DNA of 64,000 nt from Rubellimicrobium arenae (GCF_017916295.1 NZ_JAFMSS010000007.1:270477-334476); one strand, 5' to 3'. Numbered from the stretch's first letter, positions 34,566-44,255 are shown. Notes: generated from the letters alone by a model not told the origin. Made by a program: numbers and translations.

Positions 34566-34999
34566 ACGGCGGGATCGGGCGTCCCGCCGCGCCATAGTGC
34601 CTTTCGGACGGGCAGCGTGGAACGATCCGGGGCTCTGCACGGCCTTCCCCGCCATGGGCGCGGGTGGTTCGACGCCGCCGCGGGGTCCGTTTTCCTCATC
34701 TCCGACCCTGCTGAAGATCCGTTCGATCCCTCGGGTGCCGGTTAAATGGGCGCTTGGCCCCGCGCTGCCCGTTCGTTGACCAATCCGCGGGACCCTGCCG
34801 GTCGGGACGGCAGCGGCCATTGCGAGCCGCCTCGGGCGCCGTGTTTGCTGGGCCAAGGCTCCAACGAGGGGGCCTGGACAGAGCGTCGCGCAGGGCCGGT
34901 CGGCCAGACAGGAGCCCCCGCGCGACGGCAGCAAGAACAACGGCTGCGGCGCAAGGATAGCCGCGGGTTTCCGGCGCGCAAGCGATCGGTGCCCGTGCG

Positions 35000-35016
35000 C
35001 CATGGCCCGGCCATGG
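35000..35016. promoter_or_regulatory. 17-bp palindrome before urtA
   Basis: CCATGGCC and GGCCATGG flank a single C, a perfect palindrome ending 16 nt before the urtA ATG and directly upstream of its AGGGA ribosome site. It could be an operator or fold in the mRNA and affect translation. Confidence 0.4.
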
Positions 35017-35032
35017 ACAGGGATTTTCGGGA

Positions 35033-36319
35033 ATGACCATCAAGACCAGCCTTTCCGTTGCGGCGCTCGCGGCCGCTCTGGGGGCCAGCGCCGCAACCGC
35101 CCAGCAGGCCTGCCCCATCAAGGTCGGCGTCCTCCATTCGCTGTCGGGGACCATGGCGATCTCCGAGACGACGCTGAAGGACACCATGCTCATGCTGATC
35201 GACCAGCAGAACAAGAAGGGTGGTCTGCTGGGTTGCCAGATCGAGCCGGTGGTCGTCGACCCCGCGTCGGACTGGCCGCTCTTCGCCGAGAAGGCGCGCG
35301 AGCTGCTCACGGTGGACCATGTGGACGTGATCTTCGGGGCCTGGACCTCGGTCAGCCGCAAGTCGGTGCTGCCGGTGCTGGAAGAGCTCGACGGCCTGAT
35401 GTTCTACCCCGTCCAGTACGAGGGCGAGGAATCGTCGCGCAACGTCTTCTACACCGGCGCCGCCCCGAACCAGCAGGCGATCCCGGCGGTGGACTATTAC
35501 CTAGACGAGCTGGGCATCAAGAAGTTCGCCCTGCTGGGCACCGACTACGTCTACCCGCGCACCACGAACAACATCCTGACCGCCTACCTCGAGTCGAAGG
35601 GCATCCCGGAGAGCGACATCTTCGTCAACTACACGCCCTTCGGCCAGTCGGACTGGGCGACGATCGTGTCGGACGTGAAGGCGCTGGCCGCCGACGGCGA
35701 GCCGGTGGGCGTGATCTCGACCATCAACGGCGACGCGAACATCGGCTTCTACAAGGAGCTGGCGGCGCAGGGCATCTCGGCGGACGACATGCCGGTCGTG
35801 GCCTTCTCGGTCGGCGAGGAGGAGCTGTCGGGCCTCGACACCTCGAACCTCGTGGGGCACCTCGCGGCCTGGAACTACTTCATGTCCGCCGACACGCCCG
35901 AGAACGAGGCCTTCATCCAGGCCTGGCACGACTACATCGGCGACGACGCCCGCGTGACCAACGACCCGATGGAGGCCCACTACATCGGCTTCAACATGTG
36001 GGTGAACGCCGTCACGCAGGCCGGCACGACCGACGTGGACGCGGTGATCGACGCCATGGTCGGCCAGACGTTCCCGAACCTCACGGGCGGCACCGCCGAG
36101 ATGCTGCCGAACCACCACCTGACCAAGCCGGTGCTGATCGGCGAGATCCGGGACGACGGCCAGTTCGACATCATCTCGCAGACCGATCCGGTGGCGGGCG
36201 ACGCCTGGACGGACTTCCTGCCCGAATCCGCCGTGCTCGAGTCCGATTGGTCCAAGCTGCATTGCGGCATGTACAACACGCAGACCCAGACCTGCGTGCA
36301 GCTCACCTCCAACTACTGA
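35033..36319 (+). CDS. urtA: Urea ABC transporter, substrate-binding protein
   Basis: A 428-residue periplasmic binding protein with a cleavable signal (MTIKTSLSVAALAAALGASA, probable cut near ATAQQ). The body matches UrtA: VGVLHSLSGTMAISETTLKD, VDVIFGAWTSVSRKSVLPV, YPVQYEGEESS and FALLGTDYVYPRTTN. UrtA captures urea or short-chain amides at micromolar levels for import. It heads urtABCDE, which is complete here and lies opposite the nitrate cluster, suggesting joint control by nitrogen status. Confidence 0.96.
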   Translation: MTIKTSLSVAALAAALGASAATAQQACPIKVGVLHSLSGTMAISETTLKDTMLMLIDQQNKKGGLLGCQIEPVVVDPASDWPLFAEKARELLTVDHVDVIFGAWTSVSRKSVLPVLEELDGLMFYPVQYEGEESSRNVFYTGAAPNQQAIPAVDYYLDELGIKKFALLGTDYVYPRTTNNILTAYLESKGIPESDIFVNYTPFGQSDWATIVSDVKALAADGEPVGVISTINGDANIGFYKELAAQGISADDMPVVAFSVGEEELSGLDTSNLVGHLAAWNYFMSADTPENEAFIQAWHDYIGDDARVTNDPMEAHYIGFNMWVNAVTQAGTTDVDAVIDAMVGQTFPNLTGGTAEMLPNHHLTKPVLIGEIRDDGQFDIISQTDPVAGDAWTDFLPESAVLESDWSKLHCGMYNTQTQTCVQLTSNY

Positions 36320-36358
36320 GAAAGGGCCGGGGGGCCTCCGGGTCCCCCGGACATCACG

Positions 36359-38296
36359 ATGCGCATCGTCCTTGCCCTCATCGCGGCGCTCTGGGCTTCC
36401 ATGGCCTCGGCGCAGACCCTCCAGGACCTGCTCCAGGCGGATCCCGAGGCGATCTCGGACCCGTCGCGCCGCACGGTGGGCGAAGTGCTGGACCGGCTCG
36501 TGGCCTCGGGCCTGCCCGAGGTGCCCACCTTCCTCGAACGCTGGCAGGCCAAGGAGGTCGTCCAGCGCCAGAGCGACGGCCTGTTCTTCTACGGGACCAA
36601 GGAGGGCGGCGGGCATGTCCTGTTCGATGTCTCCTCGGGCGAGGAGGTCGGCCACAGCGGCCCGCGCGAGGTCGACGAGCTCAGGCCCAACGCGGGCGTG
36701 CGGGGCGTGATCGGGTCGGCGCTGATCCAGTTCCAGCTGTCCGATCCCGACATCGCGCGGCGTCAGGCGGCTCTCGATGCCATCGCCAAGGACCCCGCGC
36801 CCGAGCAGCTGGAGCCGCTGCGCGCCTCGCTGGAGGGCGAGGACGACCCGGGGGTCCTGGCCCGCAAGGAGCGGCTGGAGAACCTGCTGGCCGCCCGCTT
36901 CGAGGCGGACCCGGAGGCCCGCATCGCCGCCATCGAGGCCCTGGGCTCCGACATCACGGTCGAAGCCCGCGCCGTCCTGAACCAGATCCTTTCGAGCGAG
37001 CCCCGGGCCGCCGACGCCATTCCCGCCGAGGCCAACGTCGCCTGGAAGCTGACGCCGGGGAGCGACGAGCTCCCGCGCGAGGCCGCCTATGTCATGCTGG
37101 TGGAGGCCGGCCTCGCGCCGCCCCGGGTGACCGAGAACGCGATCCGCGACGCCCTCGTCGCGGCCCTTGCCGGGGGAAAGGTGGGTGATGCGCCGGTGGC
37201 CACCCTGGGTTCGGACGAGGCGCGGCACGCGGCCTATGACGCCATCGCCCCTGCGCGCGGGCTGCCGCCCCGCATCTCCGAGGAGGAGGTCGACGCGGCG
37301 CTGGGGTCCCATGCCTTCTGGCAGGATTATGCGGAGAAGGACGCCGCGATCACCGGCGCGGCCGAGCGTGCGCTGGCGTCGGCCGTCACCCGGGTCAGCC
37401 TCTACCAGGCCGCGGACATCGCCTTGGACGCGATCTCGCTGGCCTCGATCTACTTCCTTGCGGCCATCGGGCTGGCCATTACCTTCGGGGTCATGGGCGT
37501 CATCAACATGGCCCATGGCGAGTTCATCATGATGGGCGCCTACACCGGCTATGTCGTGCAGACGCTGGTGCCCGACTACACGCTGTCGCTGATCCTCGCG
37601 CTGCCGCTGGCCTTTGCCGTGACCTTCGCGGCGGGGGTCGCGATGGAACGGCTCGTGATCCGCCACCTTGCGCATCGCCCGCTGGAAACGCTGCTCGCCA
37701 CCTTCGGGATCTCGATCGCGCTCCAGCAGATCGCCAAGAACATCTTCGGGACGCAGGCGCGGCCGCTGACCTCGCCGTCCTGGCTCGACGGAGCCTGGAT
37801 CGTGAACGACGTGCTGGGCATCGCCTACATCCGGATCGCCATCTTCGTGCTGGCGCTCCTGTTCCTGGGGCTGCTGCTCTTCATCCTCAACCGGACGCGG
37901 CTGGGGCTCGAGGTGCGCGCCGTCACGCAGAACCCCGGCATGGCGGCCTCCATGGGAATCGACCCCGACCGCATCGCGATGCTGACCTTCGGGCTGGGGT
38001 CGGGGATCGCGGGGATCGCCGGGGTGGCCATCGGGCTCTACGCCAAGGTCACGTCCGAGATGGGCTCGGACTACATCGTCCAGAGCTTCATGACCGTCGT
38101 CGTCGGCGGCGTGGGCAACGTCTGGGGGACGCTGGCCGGAGCCTCGCTGATCGGGATCCTCCAGAAGGGGATCGAATGGTTCAACCCGTCGAACACCCTC
38201 GCGGCCCAGACCTACATGATCCTCTTCATCATCGCCTTCATCCAGTTCCGGCCCCGCGGCATCGTCGCGATGAAGGGCCGCGCGGCAGGAGCCTGA
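36359..38296 (+). CDS. urtB: Urea ABC transporter, permease UrtB
   Basis: A 645-residue protein. A signal-like N-terminus (MRIVLALIAALWASMASAQ) is followed by a helical, HEAT-like soluble region of about 320 residues. A branched-chain amino-acid-type permease domain of about 8 to 9 helices comes next (GLAITFGVMGVINMAHGEF, LLATFGISIALQQIAKN). The long N-terminal periplasmic part is usual for proteobacterial UrtB. It follows urtA after 39 bp and pairs with UrtC in the membrane. Confidence 0.95.
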   Translation: MRIVLALIAALWASMASAQTLQDLLQADPEAISDPSRRTVGEVLDRLVASGLPEVPTFLERWQAKEVVQRQSDGLFFYGTKEGGGHVLFDVSSGEEVGHSGPREVDELRPNAGVRGVIGSALIQFQLSDPDIARRQAALDAIAKDPAPEQLEPLRASLEGEDDPGVLARKERLENLLAARFEADPEARIAAIEALGSDITVEARAVLNQILSSEPRAADAIPAEANVAWKLTPGSDELPREAAYVMLVEAGLAPPRVTENAIRDALVAALAGGKVGDAPVATLGSDEARHAAYDAIAPARGLPPRISEEEVDAALGSHAFWQDYAEKDAAITGAAERALASAVTRVSLYQAADIALDAISLASIYFLAAIGLAITFGVMGVINMAHGEFIMMGAYTGYVVQTLVPDYTLSLILALPLAFAVTFAAGVAMERLVIRHLAHRPLETLLATFGISIALQQIAKNIFGTQARPLTSPSWLDGAWIVNDVLGIAYIRIAIFVLALLFLGLLLFILNRTRLGLEVRAVTQNPGMAASMGIDPDRIAMLTFGLGSGIAGIAGVAIGLYAKVTSEMGSDYIVQSFMTVVVGGVGNVWGTLAGASLIGILQKGIEWFNPSNTLAAQTYMILFIIAFIQFRPRGIVAMKGRAAGA

Positions 38297-38300
38297 CCCC

Positions 38301-39554
38301 ATGACCACAGCGCCCGTCCCGGCCCTGCGCCGCCGCCCGATCCTGGCCGACAACCCTTCGGTGCTCTGGGCCCTCCTCGTGCTGGCCATCGTCACGCTGG
38401 GCGTGACGGTCCTGGCCGAGGGAGCCGGGGCGGGGGTGATCTCCACCTCCTTCGTGAAAACCCTGGGCAAGACGCTCTGCCTGTGCCTCGCGGCCGTCGC
38501 GATGGATGTCGTCTGGGGCTACTGCGGGATCCTGAGCCTGGGCCACATGGCCTTTTTCGGGATCGGGGGCTACGCCGTCGGCCAGTGGCTGATGACCGCC
38601 CGAACCTACGACATCGTCGCGCAGAGCCTGGCGGGGCAGCCGCTTCCGCCAACCCCGCGCGAACTCGACCAGGCCGTGGCGACGCAGATCTTCGGGGTGG
38701 TGGGCTCGGACCACTTTCCCTGGATCTGGGCGTTCTCCCACAGCCTCCCGCTCCAGCTTCTCATGGTGGTCCTGGTGCCCGGGCTGCTGGCCGGGGTCTT
38801 CGGCTGGCTGGCCTTCCGGTCGCGCGTGACGGGGGTCTACCTGTCGATCCTGACCCAGGGCATGACGCTGGCCCTGTCGCTCTGGCTGTTCCAGAACGAC
38901 TCGGGGCTGCGCGGGAACAACGGGCTGTCCGGCCTCCAGAACATTCCCGGCCTCGAGGGCTGGGGCCAGGACCGGATCTCCATCGCCTTTTTCTGGGCCT
39001 CGGCCCTGGCGCTCGGGCTGGGCTACCTGCTCTTCGCCTGGCTCACCTCGGGGCGGCGGGGCTCGGTGATCCGGGCGATCCGCGACGACGAGGCGCGGGT
39101 GCGCTTCCTGGGCTACGGCGTCGAGGGGACCAAGCTCCTCGTCTTCACGCTGACCGCGGTCGTCGCGGCCATCGCGGGCGCGCTCTATTACCCGCAGGCG
39201 GGCATCATCAACCCGGGCGAGGTCGCGCCGCTGGCGTCGATCTACCTTGCCGTCTGGGTCGCCATCGGCGGGCGCGGTCGGCTTTACGGCGCGGCGCTCG
39301 GGGCGGCGCTGGTCTCGCTCATGTCCTCGTGGTTCACGGGCGGCGGCGTCCCGGACATCCCGCTCGGCATCTATACGGTCCAGTGGACCGACTGGTGGAC
39401 CGTGCTCCTGGGGCTGGCCTTCGTGGCGGTGACCCTTCTCGCCCCCAAGGGGCTGGGCGGGCTCTTCGACCTGATGCCCCGCGCGCCGTCCCGCCGGCAG
39501 GGGGACTGGGGGCCCGACGACGGCGCGTGGCGCAACGAGGAGGGCGAGCCATGA
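38301..39554 (+). CDS. urtC: Urea ABC transporter, permease UrtC
   Basis: A 417-residue integral membrane protein of the LivM type with about ten helices. Segments such as VVWGYCGILSLGHMAFFGIGGY, here cited only by its ends VVWGYCG and FFGIGGY, and RAIRDDEARVRFLGYGVEGTK, cited as RAIRDDEARVRFLGY, are typical of UrtC. It starts 4 bp after urtB and overlaps urtD by ATGA. Confidence 0.95.
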   Translation: MTTAPVPALRRRPILADNPSVLWALLVLAIVTLGVTVLAEGAGAGVISTSFVKTLGKTLCLCLAAVAMDVVWGYCGILSLGHMAFFGIGGYAVGQWLMTARTYDIVAQSLAGQPLPPTPRELDQAVATQIFGVVGSDHFPWIWAFSHSLPLQLLMVVLVPGLLAGVFGWLAFRSRVTGVYLSILTQGMTLALSLWLFQNDSGLRGNNGLSGLQNIPGLEGWGQDRISIAFFWASALALGLGYLLFAWLTSGRRGSVIRAIRDDEARVRFLGYGVEGTKLLVFTLTAVVAAIAGALYYPQAGIINPGEVAPLASIYLAVWVAIGGRGRLYGAALGAALVSLMSSWFTGGGVPDIPLGIYTVQWTDWWTVLLGLAFVAVTLLAPKGLGGLFDLMPRAPSRRQGDWGPDDGAWRNEEGEP

Positions 39555-40291
39555 CGACGCTTCTCGAGGTCGACTCGATCTCGGTGTCCTTCGACGGCTT
39601 CAAGGCCATCAACAACCTGTCGCTGACCATCCCCGAGACGGGCCTGCGGGCGATCATCGGGCCGAACGGCGCGGGCAAGACGACGTTCATGGACATCGTC
39701 ACGGGCAAGACCCGGCCCGACAGCGGACGCGTCCTTTGGGGGCAGGGCGGCATGGATCTCGTGGGGATGAGCGAGTCGCGCATCGCCCGGCTGGGCCTGG
39801 GGCGCAAGTTCCAGCGGCCCACGGTGTTCGAGGCGCAGACCGTGGCCGAGAACCTCGACATGGCGCTGAGGAACGCGCGCAACCCGCTGGCGGTCCTCCT
39901 GGCGCGGCGGACGGACGGCGACCGCGCCAGGATCGCCGCCTTGGCTGAGGAGATCGGCCTGCTCCATCACCTCGGCCGACGCGCCGGAGAGCTCAGCCAT
40001 GGCCAGAAGCAGTGGCTGGAGATCGGGATGCTCCTTGCGCAGGACCCGCGCCTGATGCTGGTGGACGAGCCCGCCGCCGGCATGACCGTCGCCGAGCGGG
40101 AGCACACGACCGACCTCCTCCGGCGCGCGGCGCGGACCCGGGCGGTGGTGGTGGTGGAGCACGACATGGAGTTCGTGCGCCGGCTGGAATGCCGGGTCAC
40201 GGTGCTCCACGAGGGGCGGGTCCTGGCCGAGGGAAGCCTCGACCACGTGACCGGAAATCAGGACGTCATCGACGTGTATCTGGGGCGCTGA
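39551..40291 (+). CDS. urtD: Urea ABC transporter, ATP-binding protein UrtD
   Basis: A 246-residue ATPase. Walker A is GPNGAGKTT, the signature is LSHGQKQWLEIG (a UrtD-type variant of LSGGQ), and Walker B is LMLVDEPAAGM; the switch His is in VVEHDMEFV. The ATG at 39551 overlaps the urtC stop. UrtD and UrtE power the UrtBC channel as a heterodimer. Confidence 0.95.
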   Translation: MTTLLEVDSISVSFDGFKAINNLSLTIPETGLRAIIGPNGAGKTTFMDIVTGKTRPDSGRVLWGQGGMDLVGMSESRIARLGLGRKFQRPTVFEAQTVAENLDMALRNARNPLAVLLARRTDGDRARIAALAEEIGLLHHLGRRAGELSHGQKQWLEIGMLLAQDPRLMLVDEPAAGMTVAEREHTTDLLRRAARTRAVVVVEHDMEFVRRLECRVTVLHEGRVLAEGSLDHVTGNQDVIDVYLGR

Positions 40292-40292
40292 C

Positions 40293-40988
40293 ATGCTGGA
40301 TGTCGAGAAACTCACGCTGCGCTACGGGCAGAGCCGCATCCTCCATGGCATCGACCTGACGGCCCGGCCGGGCGAGGTGACCGCCGTGATGGGGATGAAC
40401 GGCGTCGGCAAGACCAGCCTGCTCAAGGCCATCGCCGGGCGTCACCCCTTCGAGAGCGGGACCATCCGGCTCGAAGGGCGGGATCTCGGGCGTCCGACGG
40501 CGGCGCAGGCTGCGCGGGCGGGGATCGCCTATGTCCCCCAGGGCCGCGAGATCTTTCCGCTGCTGACCGTGCAGGAGAACCTGGAGGCGGGCTTCGCCTG
40601 CCGTCCCCGGAGCGAACGGGTCGTGCCGGCCGAGCTCTACGACCTGTTTCCGATCCTTGCCACGATGCGGAACCGCCGGGGCGGCGACCTGTCGGGGGGG
40701 CAGCAGCAGCAGCTCGCCATTGCCCGCGCGCTGGTGACGAGGCCCCGGGTCCTCCTCCTCGATGAGCCGACCGAGGGCATCCAGCCCAGCATCATCAAGG
40801 ACATCGGCCGGGTGATCGAGTCGCTGCGCGACGGCGGCCGGATCGCGATCGTCCTGGTGGAGCAGTACTTCGACTTTGCCCATGCGCTGGCCGACCGCTT
40901 CGTGGCCCTGAGCCGCGGGTCCGTCACCCTGTCCGCGCCCAAGCCCGAGGTGGAGCGGGAGCGGCTTCTCGCGGCGGTGTCGATCTGA
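40293..40988 (+). CDS. urtE: Urea ABC transporter, ATP-binding protein UrtE
   Basis: A 231-residue ATPase of the LivF type. Walker A is GMNGVGKTS, the signature LSGGQQQQLAIARAL, Walker B LLLDEPTEGIQPSI, and the switch His is replaced by Gln in LVEQYFDFA, as is usual in this subfamily. It begins 1 bp after urtD and ends the urea operon. Its stop and that of the convergent kinase gene form a short palindrome (TGACCGGGGTCA). Confidence 0.95.
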   Translation: MLDVEKLTLRYGQSRILHGIDLTARPGEVTAVMGMNGVGKTSLLKAIAGRHPFESGTIRLEGRDLGRPTAAQAARAGIAYVPQGREIFPLLTVQENLEAGFACRPRSERVVPAELYDLFPILATMRNRRGGDLSGGQQQQLAIARALVTRPRVLLLDEPTEGIQPSIIKDIGRVIESLRDGGRIAIVLVEQYFDFAHALADRFVALSRGSVTLSAPKPEVERERLLAAVSI

Positions 40989-40994
40989 CCGGGG

Positions 40995-43664
40995 TCAGCC
41001 CCCCACCCGTGGCCCGGCGGCCATCGTCGAGGAGACGGGCAGCGTGATCGTGCAGCGGACCCCTTCGGGACCGATCTCGTAGGTCGTCTCGGCCCTGAGC
41101 TGGTAGGGCAGGGCGCGCTCGATCAGCTCGCGCCCGTAGCCGCGCCGCGGTTCGCCGGTGAGCGTCGGGGGCACGCCCCGCTCGATCCACTCGACGCGGA
41201 TCCGATCCTCGCCGCCGACGCTCACCAGGCTCCAGCTCACCTCGAGATGCCCCTCGGGTCGGGACAGCGCGCCGTACTTGAGCGCGTTGGTGGCCAGCTC
41301 GTGCAGCCCCAGCGCCAGGGTCTGGACCATCGAGGAGCGGAGGCGCAGGCCTGTCGGCCCCGTAAGCCGCACCTGCGGGCCATGCCCTTCGCCATCGACG
41401 GCGCCCAGCCCCGCGAGCTCGATCCGGATCAGCTCGTCGAAGGTCACGCGCTGCCCGACATCCTTCTGCGCCAGCAGGCCGTTCACGCGGGCCAGCGCGG
41501 CCAGCCGGTCGCGGAAGCGGCTGCGGAACTCCTCGAGGCCGCTGCTCCCCAGGATCGTGCGTTCGGCAAGGGACCGGACGACTCCGATCAGGTTCCGCGT
41601 CCGGTGCTGGAGCTCCATGACCAGCACATGAGTCTCCTCCTGAAGGCGGCGCAGCTCGTCGATGTCCGTCGAGGTGCCGAGCCATTCCGCGATGGCGCCG
41701 GTCGCCTCCTCCCGGACGGGGCGGGCGCGGGTGGCGAACCAGCGGTAGTCGCCGTCCGCGTTCCTCAGGCGATGCTCCACGTCGAAGCCGCTCCGCTCGG
41801 GCGCCAGGTCCCAGGCCTCGAGAACGTTGCCGTGATCGTCCGGATGGATGGCGTCCAGCCAGCCGGGTCCGAGGCTGTCCTCGACGGCCAGGCCGGTGAA
41901 GGCGGTCCATTGCGGGCTCGACCAGGTCCAGCGGCCGCCCTGGCCAGCCCTCCAGACGATCTGCGGGATGCCGTCGATCAGCGTCCGGAGCCGCCGTTCG
42001 CTGCGCCGCAGGGCGGATTCGGCGGCCCGGCGGGCCGTCAGGTCCACCGTCACGACGAGCAGCGTATCGGGCCGTCCGGCGCCATGCCGCAGGCGCGTGA
42101 TGCGGCTGTTGGCCCAGGTGATCCGCCCGTCCGGCTGCAGGTACCTTTTGTCGAGCGCTGCCGGACCGCTCTCTTCCAACGCCCGCGCGACCGCTTCCAG
42201 GCTGGGAGGAAGGTCGTCCGGATGCGTGACATCGGCGATGCCAAGCTCCAGCACCTGTTCGCGCGGGCGGCCCAGGATGCGGCACAACTCCTCGTTCACC
42301 TGCAGGAAGCGGCCGTCCAGGCTCACCTCGGACAGGCCCACGGTCGCCGAGGCGAAGATGCTCGCGAGCCGTTCCTCGCTGTCCCGCAGGGCGTTCTCGG
42401 TTTCCTTGCGCTCGGTGATGTCGTGATCGACGAGGACGATCTCCTCGACCCGGCCGTTGGCCGACAGGCGGGGGATGTAGGTCTCCTCGGTCCAGCCGTG
42501 CCGGCCGGGGCCGTGCCTGTCAGGCTCCATGTCCTCGAAGCGGACCGTCTGGCCGGACAGGGCGCGCTCGATCCAGGGACGGAGCCGGGCGTAGGTCCGC
42601 TCGCCCACCTGCTCGCGCAGGGTCCGGCCGTGAAGCGCCTCCTTGGGGAGACCGAAGGAGCGCCCCACCTCGGCGTTGACGAAGCGGTACCGCTGGTCCC
42701 GGTCGAGCGTGATGATCTGGACGGGAACCGCGTCGGCGATCGTTCGCAGATCCTCCTGGTTCCGGCGCAGGCGGGCTTCGCTGTCGCGGAGCGCCGCGTC
42801 GAGCCGCTTGCGCTCGGTGATGTCGATGGCCGCGCCACGGGCGCGGACGGGCCGGCCCGCGTCGTCGAACAGGATCTCGCCCCGGCTCAGGACCCAGCGC
42901 ACGGTCCCGTCCGGGAGATGGATGCGGAATTCGCGCTGGAACCTGGGTTCGCCGGGCTTGGCCTCGGCCGAGATGGATCGCACGGACTCGAGATCGTCCG
43001 GATGGTAGCGGGCGCGGCAGTCCGCCATGCTGAGCGGATGGTCGGGCGGGTAGCCGTAGAGCGCATTGAGCCGGGGGGAGGGCCGGATCTCTCCCGTCAG
43101 CAGGTCGGTGTCGTAGTCCGCGGCCTCGAAGGCTTCCAGGATCCGGGCGAGGTTCTCGGCTTCGGCGCGACTTTGGGCCTGATCGGCCCGAGGGGCGTGC
43201 AGGGCCATGGCCTGACGCGTCGAATCCGCGAGCACGCCGAACAGCCCGGCCACCCGGTCCGTTCCGTCCCGGAGTGGGCTGAGGCTGCCCGTCAGGGCTA
43301 CCGGATCGGCCCAGTCCCGGCCCAGCGGCTGATCGGACAGCGCCTGGGGCGCCCCCCGGAGGGCCGAGCGGCCGGCCAGCGCCAGGGCGGGCCAGACCTC
43401 CGCCAAGGGACGGCCCAGCGCCTCCGGATGCCTTGGTCCCAAGAGGGAGGCGAAGTCGTCGTTGTAGACAAGGGCGACCTCGGGCCCCCAGCCGACGAAG
43501 GCGGGCTGACGCATCACGAGCATCAGCCCCACGGCCTGGGTCAGCGGGGGTGGCCAGGCGGCGCGTGGCCCCAGCGGCGTGGAACCCCAATCGACGGCCC
43601 CGACCCGCCGCGCCATGTGGCTGCCGCCTGGCTCTTCCGCCGATCTATGGCTTGCCGCACCCAT
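40995..43664 (-). CDS. Multi-PAS HWE-family sensor histidine kinase
   Basis: An 889-residue soluble kinase without transmembrane segments. About five PAS domains occupy residues 1 to 670; they include LNALYGYPPDHPLSMADCRARYHPDD, quoted by its ends LNALYGYPPDH and ARYHPDD, and FVNAEVGRSFGLPKE. The kinase core has the phospho-acceptor H687 in MELQHRTRNLIG, the N-box LHELATNALKYGAL and the WxE signature of HWE kinases in RVEWIERG. No receiver or output domain is attached. The signal is unknown (redox, light or small ligands are possible). The ATG at 43616 is an alternative start. The single-domain regulator at 1113-1496 is one possible partner, but nothing links them directly. Confidence 0.9.
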   Translation of the reverse strand: MGAASHRSAEEPGGSHMARRVGAVDWGSTPLGPRAAWPPPLTQAVGLMLVMRQPAFVGWGPEVALVYNDDFASLLGPRHPEALGRPLAEVWPALALAGRSALRGAPQALSDQPLGRDWADPVALTGSLSPLRDGTDRVAGLFGVLADSTRQAMALHAPRADQAQSRAEAENLARILEAFEAADYDTDLLTGEIRPSPRLNALYGYPPDHPLSMADCRARYHPDDLESVRSISAEAKPGEPRFQREFRIHLPDGTVRWVLSRGEILFDDAGRPVRARGAAIDITERKRLDAALRDSEARLRRNQEDLRTIADAVPVQIITLDRDQRYRFVNAEVGRSFGLPKEALHGRTLREQVGERTYARLRPWIERALSGQTVRFEDMEPDRHGPGRHGWTEETYIPRLSANGRVEEIVLVDHDITERKETENALRDSEERLASIFASATVGLSEVSLDGRFLQVNEELCRILGRPREQVLELGIADVTHPDDLPPSLEAVARALEESGPAALDKRYLQPDGRITWANSRITRLRHGAGRPDTLLVVTVDLTARRAAESALRRSERRLRTLIDGIPQIVWRAGQGGRWTWSSPQWTAFTGLAVEDSLGPGWLDAIHPDDHGNVLEAWDLAPERSGFDVEHRLRNADGDYRWFATRARPVREEATGAIAEWLGTSTDIDELRRLQEETHVLVMELQHRTRNLIGVVRSLAERTILGSSGLEEFRSRFRDRLAALARVNGLLAQKDVGQRVTFDELIRIELAGLGAVDGEGHGPQVRLTGPTGLRLRSSMVQTLALGLHELATNALKYGALSRPEGHLEVSWSLVSVGGEDRIRVEWIERGVPPTLTGEPRRGYGRELIERALPYQLRAETTYEIGPEGVRCTITLPVSSTMAAGPRVGG

Positions 43665-43751
43665 GGTGCCCTACCGGACGATGCGCCCTGCCGGAACATA
43701 GCGCGCCATAGCCGTTTGGCGATGACGGTCGGGCCAGAACGGCCCCTGACA

Positions 43752-44255
43752 TCAATCGTCCTTGTGCGGCTCGTCCGCGTCGTCCATCGGCTCGGCGTTG
43801 AGGTGCTGGTAGCGTTCGTGCCCGATGCGGTCCAGGAGGTCGAGCTGGGTTTCCAGGAAGTCCACGTGACCTTCCTCGTCCCGCAGCAGATCCTCGAAAA
43901 GCTTCTTGGTCACGTAGTCGGCGACCTTGTCGCAGTAGGTGTAGGCCTCACGGTAGAGCGCCACGGCCTCGAGCTCGGCGGCGAGGTCGGCTTCGAGGGT
44001 CTCGCGGGCGTTCTGGCCGATGCGAAGGGGATCGAGCTTCTGCAGGTTCGGGTGCCCTTCGAGAAAGATCACCCGGGCGATCAGCCGGTCGGCGTGACGC
44101 ATCTCCTCGATGCTCTCCTCGCGGCTCTTCTTGGCCATGTGCCCCAGGCCCCAGTCCTCCTGGAGCCGGTAGTGCAGCCAGTACTGGTTGACGGCCGTCA
44201 GCTCGCTGCGGATCGCACGGTTGAGATACTCGATGACCTGGGGGTCGCCCTTCAT
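43752..44255 (-). CDS. bfr: Bacterioferritin
   Basis: A 167-residue haem-containing iron-storage ferritin. All ferroxidase ligands are present in register with the E. coli protein: E18, E51, H54, E94, E127 and H130, and the haem ligand M52 is conserved. It forms 24-subunit shells that oxidise Fe(II) and store Fe(III). Its start overlaps the stop of the ferredoxin gene bfd (TGATG), so both are made from one message; the ferredoxin releases the stored iron. Confidence 0.96.
   Translation of the reverse strand: MKGDPQVIEYLNRAIRSELTAVNQYWLHYRLQEDWGLGHMAKKSREESIEEMRHADRLIARVIFLEGHPNLQKLDPLRIGQNARETLEADLAAELEAVALYREAYTYCDKVADYVTKKLFEDLLRDEEGHVDFLETQLDLLDRIGHERYQHLNAEPMDDADEPHKDD

Larger units (their letters stand above)
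34516..35032. other. 517-bp divergent intergenic region, nasT/urtA
   Basis: No gene is supported here; the open frames have no ribosome site or family resemblance. It holds a strong hairpin near nasT and a 17-bp palindrome near urtA, listed separately. I found no convincing NtrC-type site and no second ANTAR-type hexaloop pair before urtA. A GTTCGATCCC string near 34720 resembles a tRNA T-loop, but no acceptor or anticodon arms fit. Confidence 0.6.

Noticed and set aside
34715..34745. A GTTCGATCCC string resembling a tRNA T-loop
   Set aside because: The flanking bases cannot form the T-stem or an acceptor stem, and no anticodon arm is found upstream.
35501..38470. A 989-codon frame opposite urtA-urtB
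   Set aside because: Arg/His/Gly-rich shadow translation of two well-supported genes.
43693..43716. GGAAC-N15-CGTT on the plus strand, resembling an EcfG promoter
   Set aside because: The spacing is one short of the usual range and no plus-strand gene lies downstream; it points into the 3' end of bfr.
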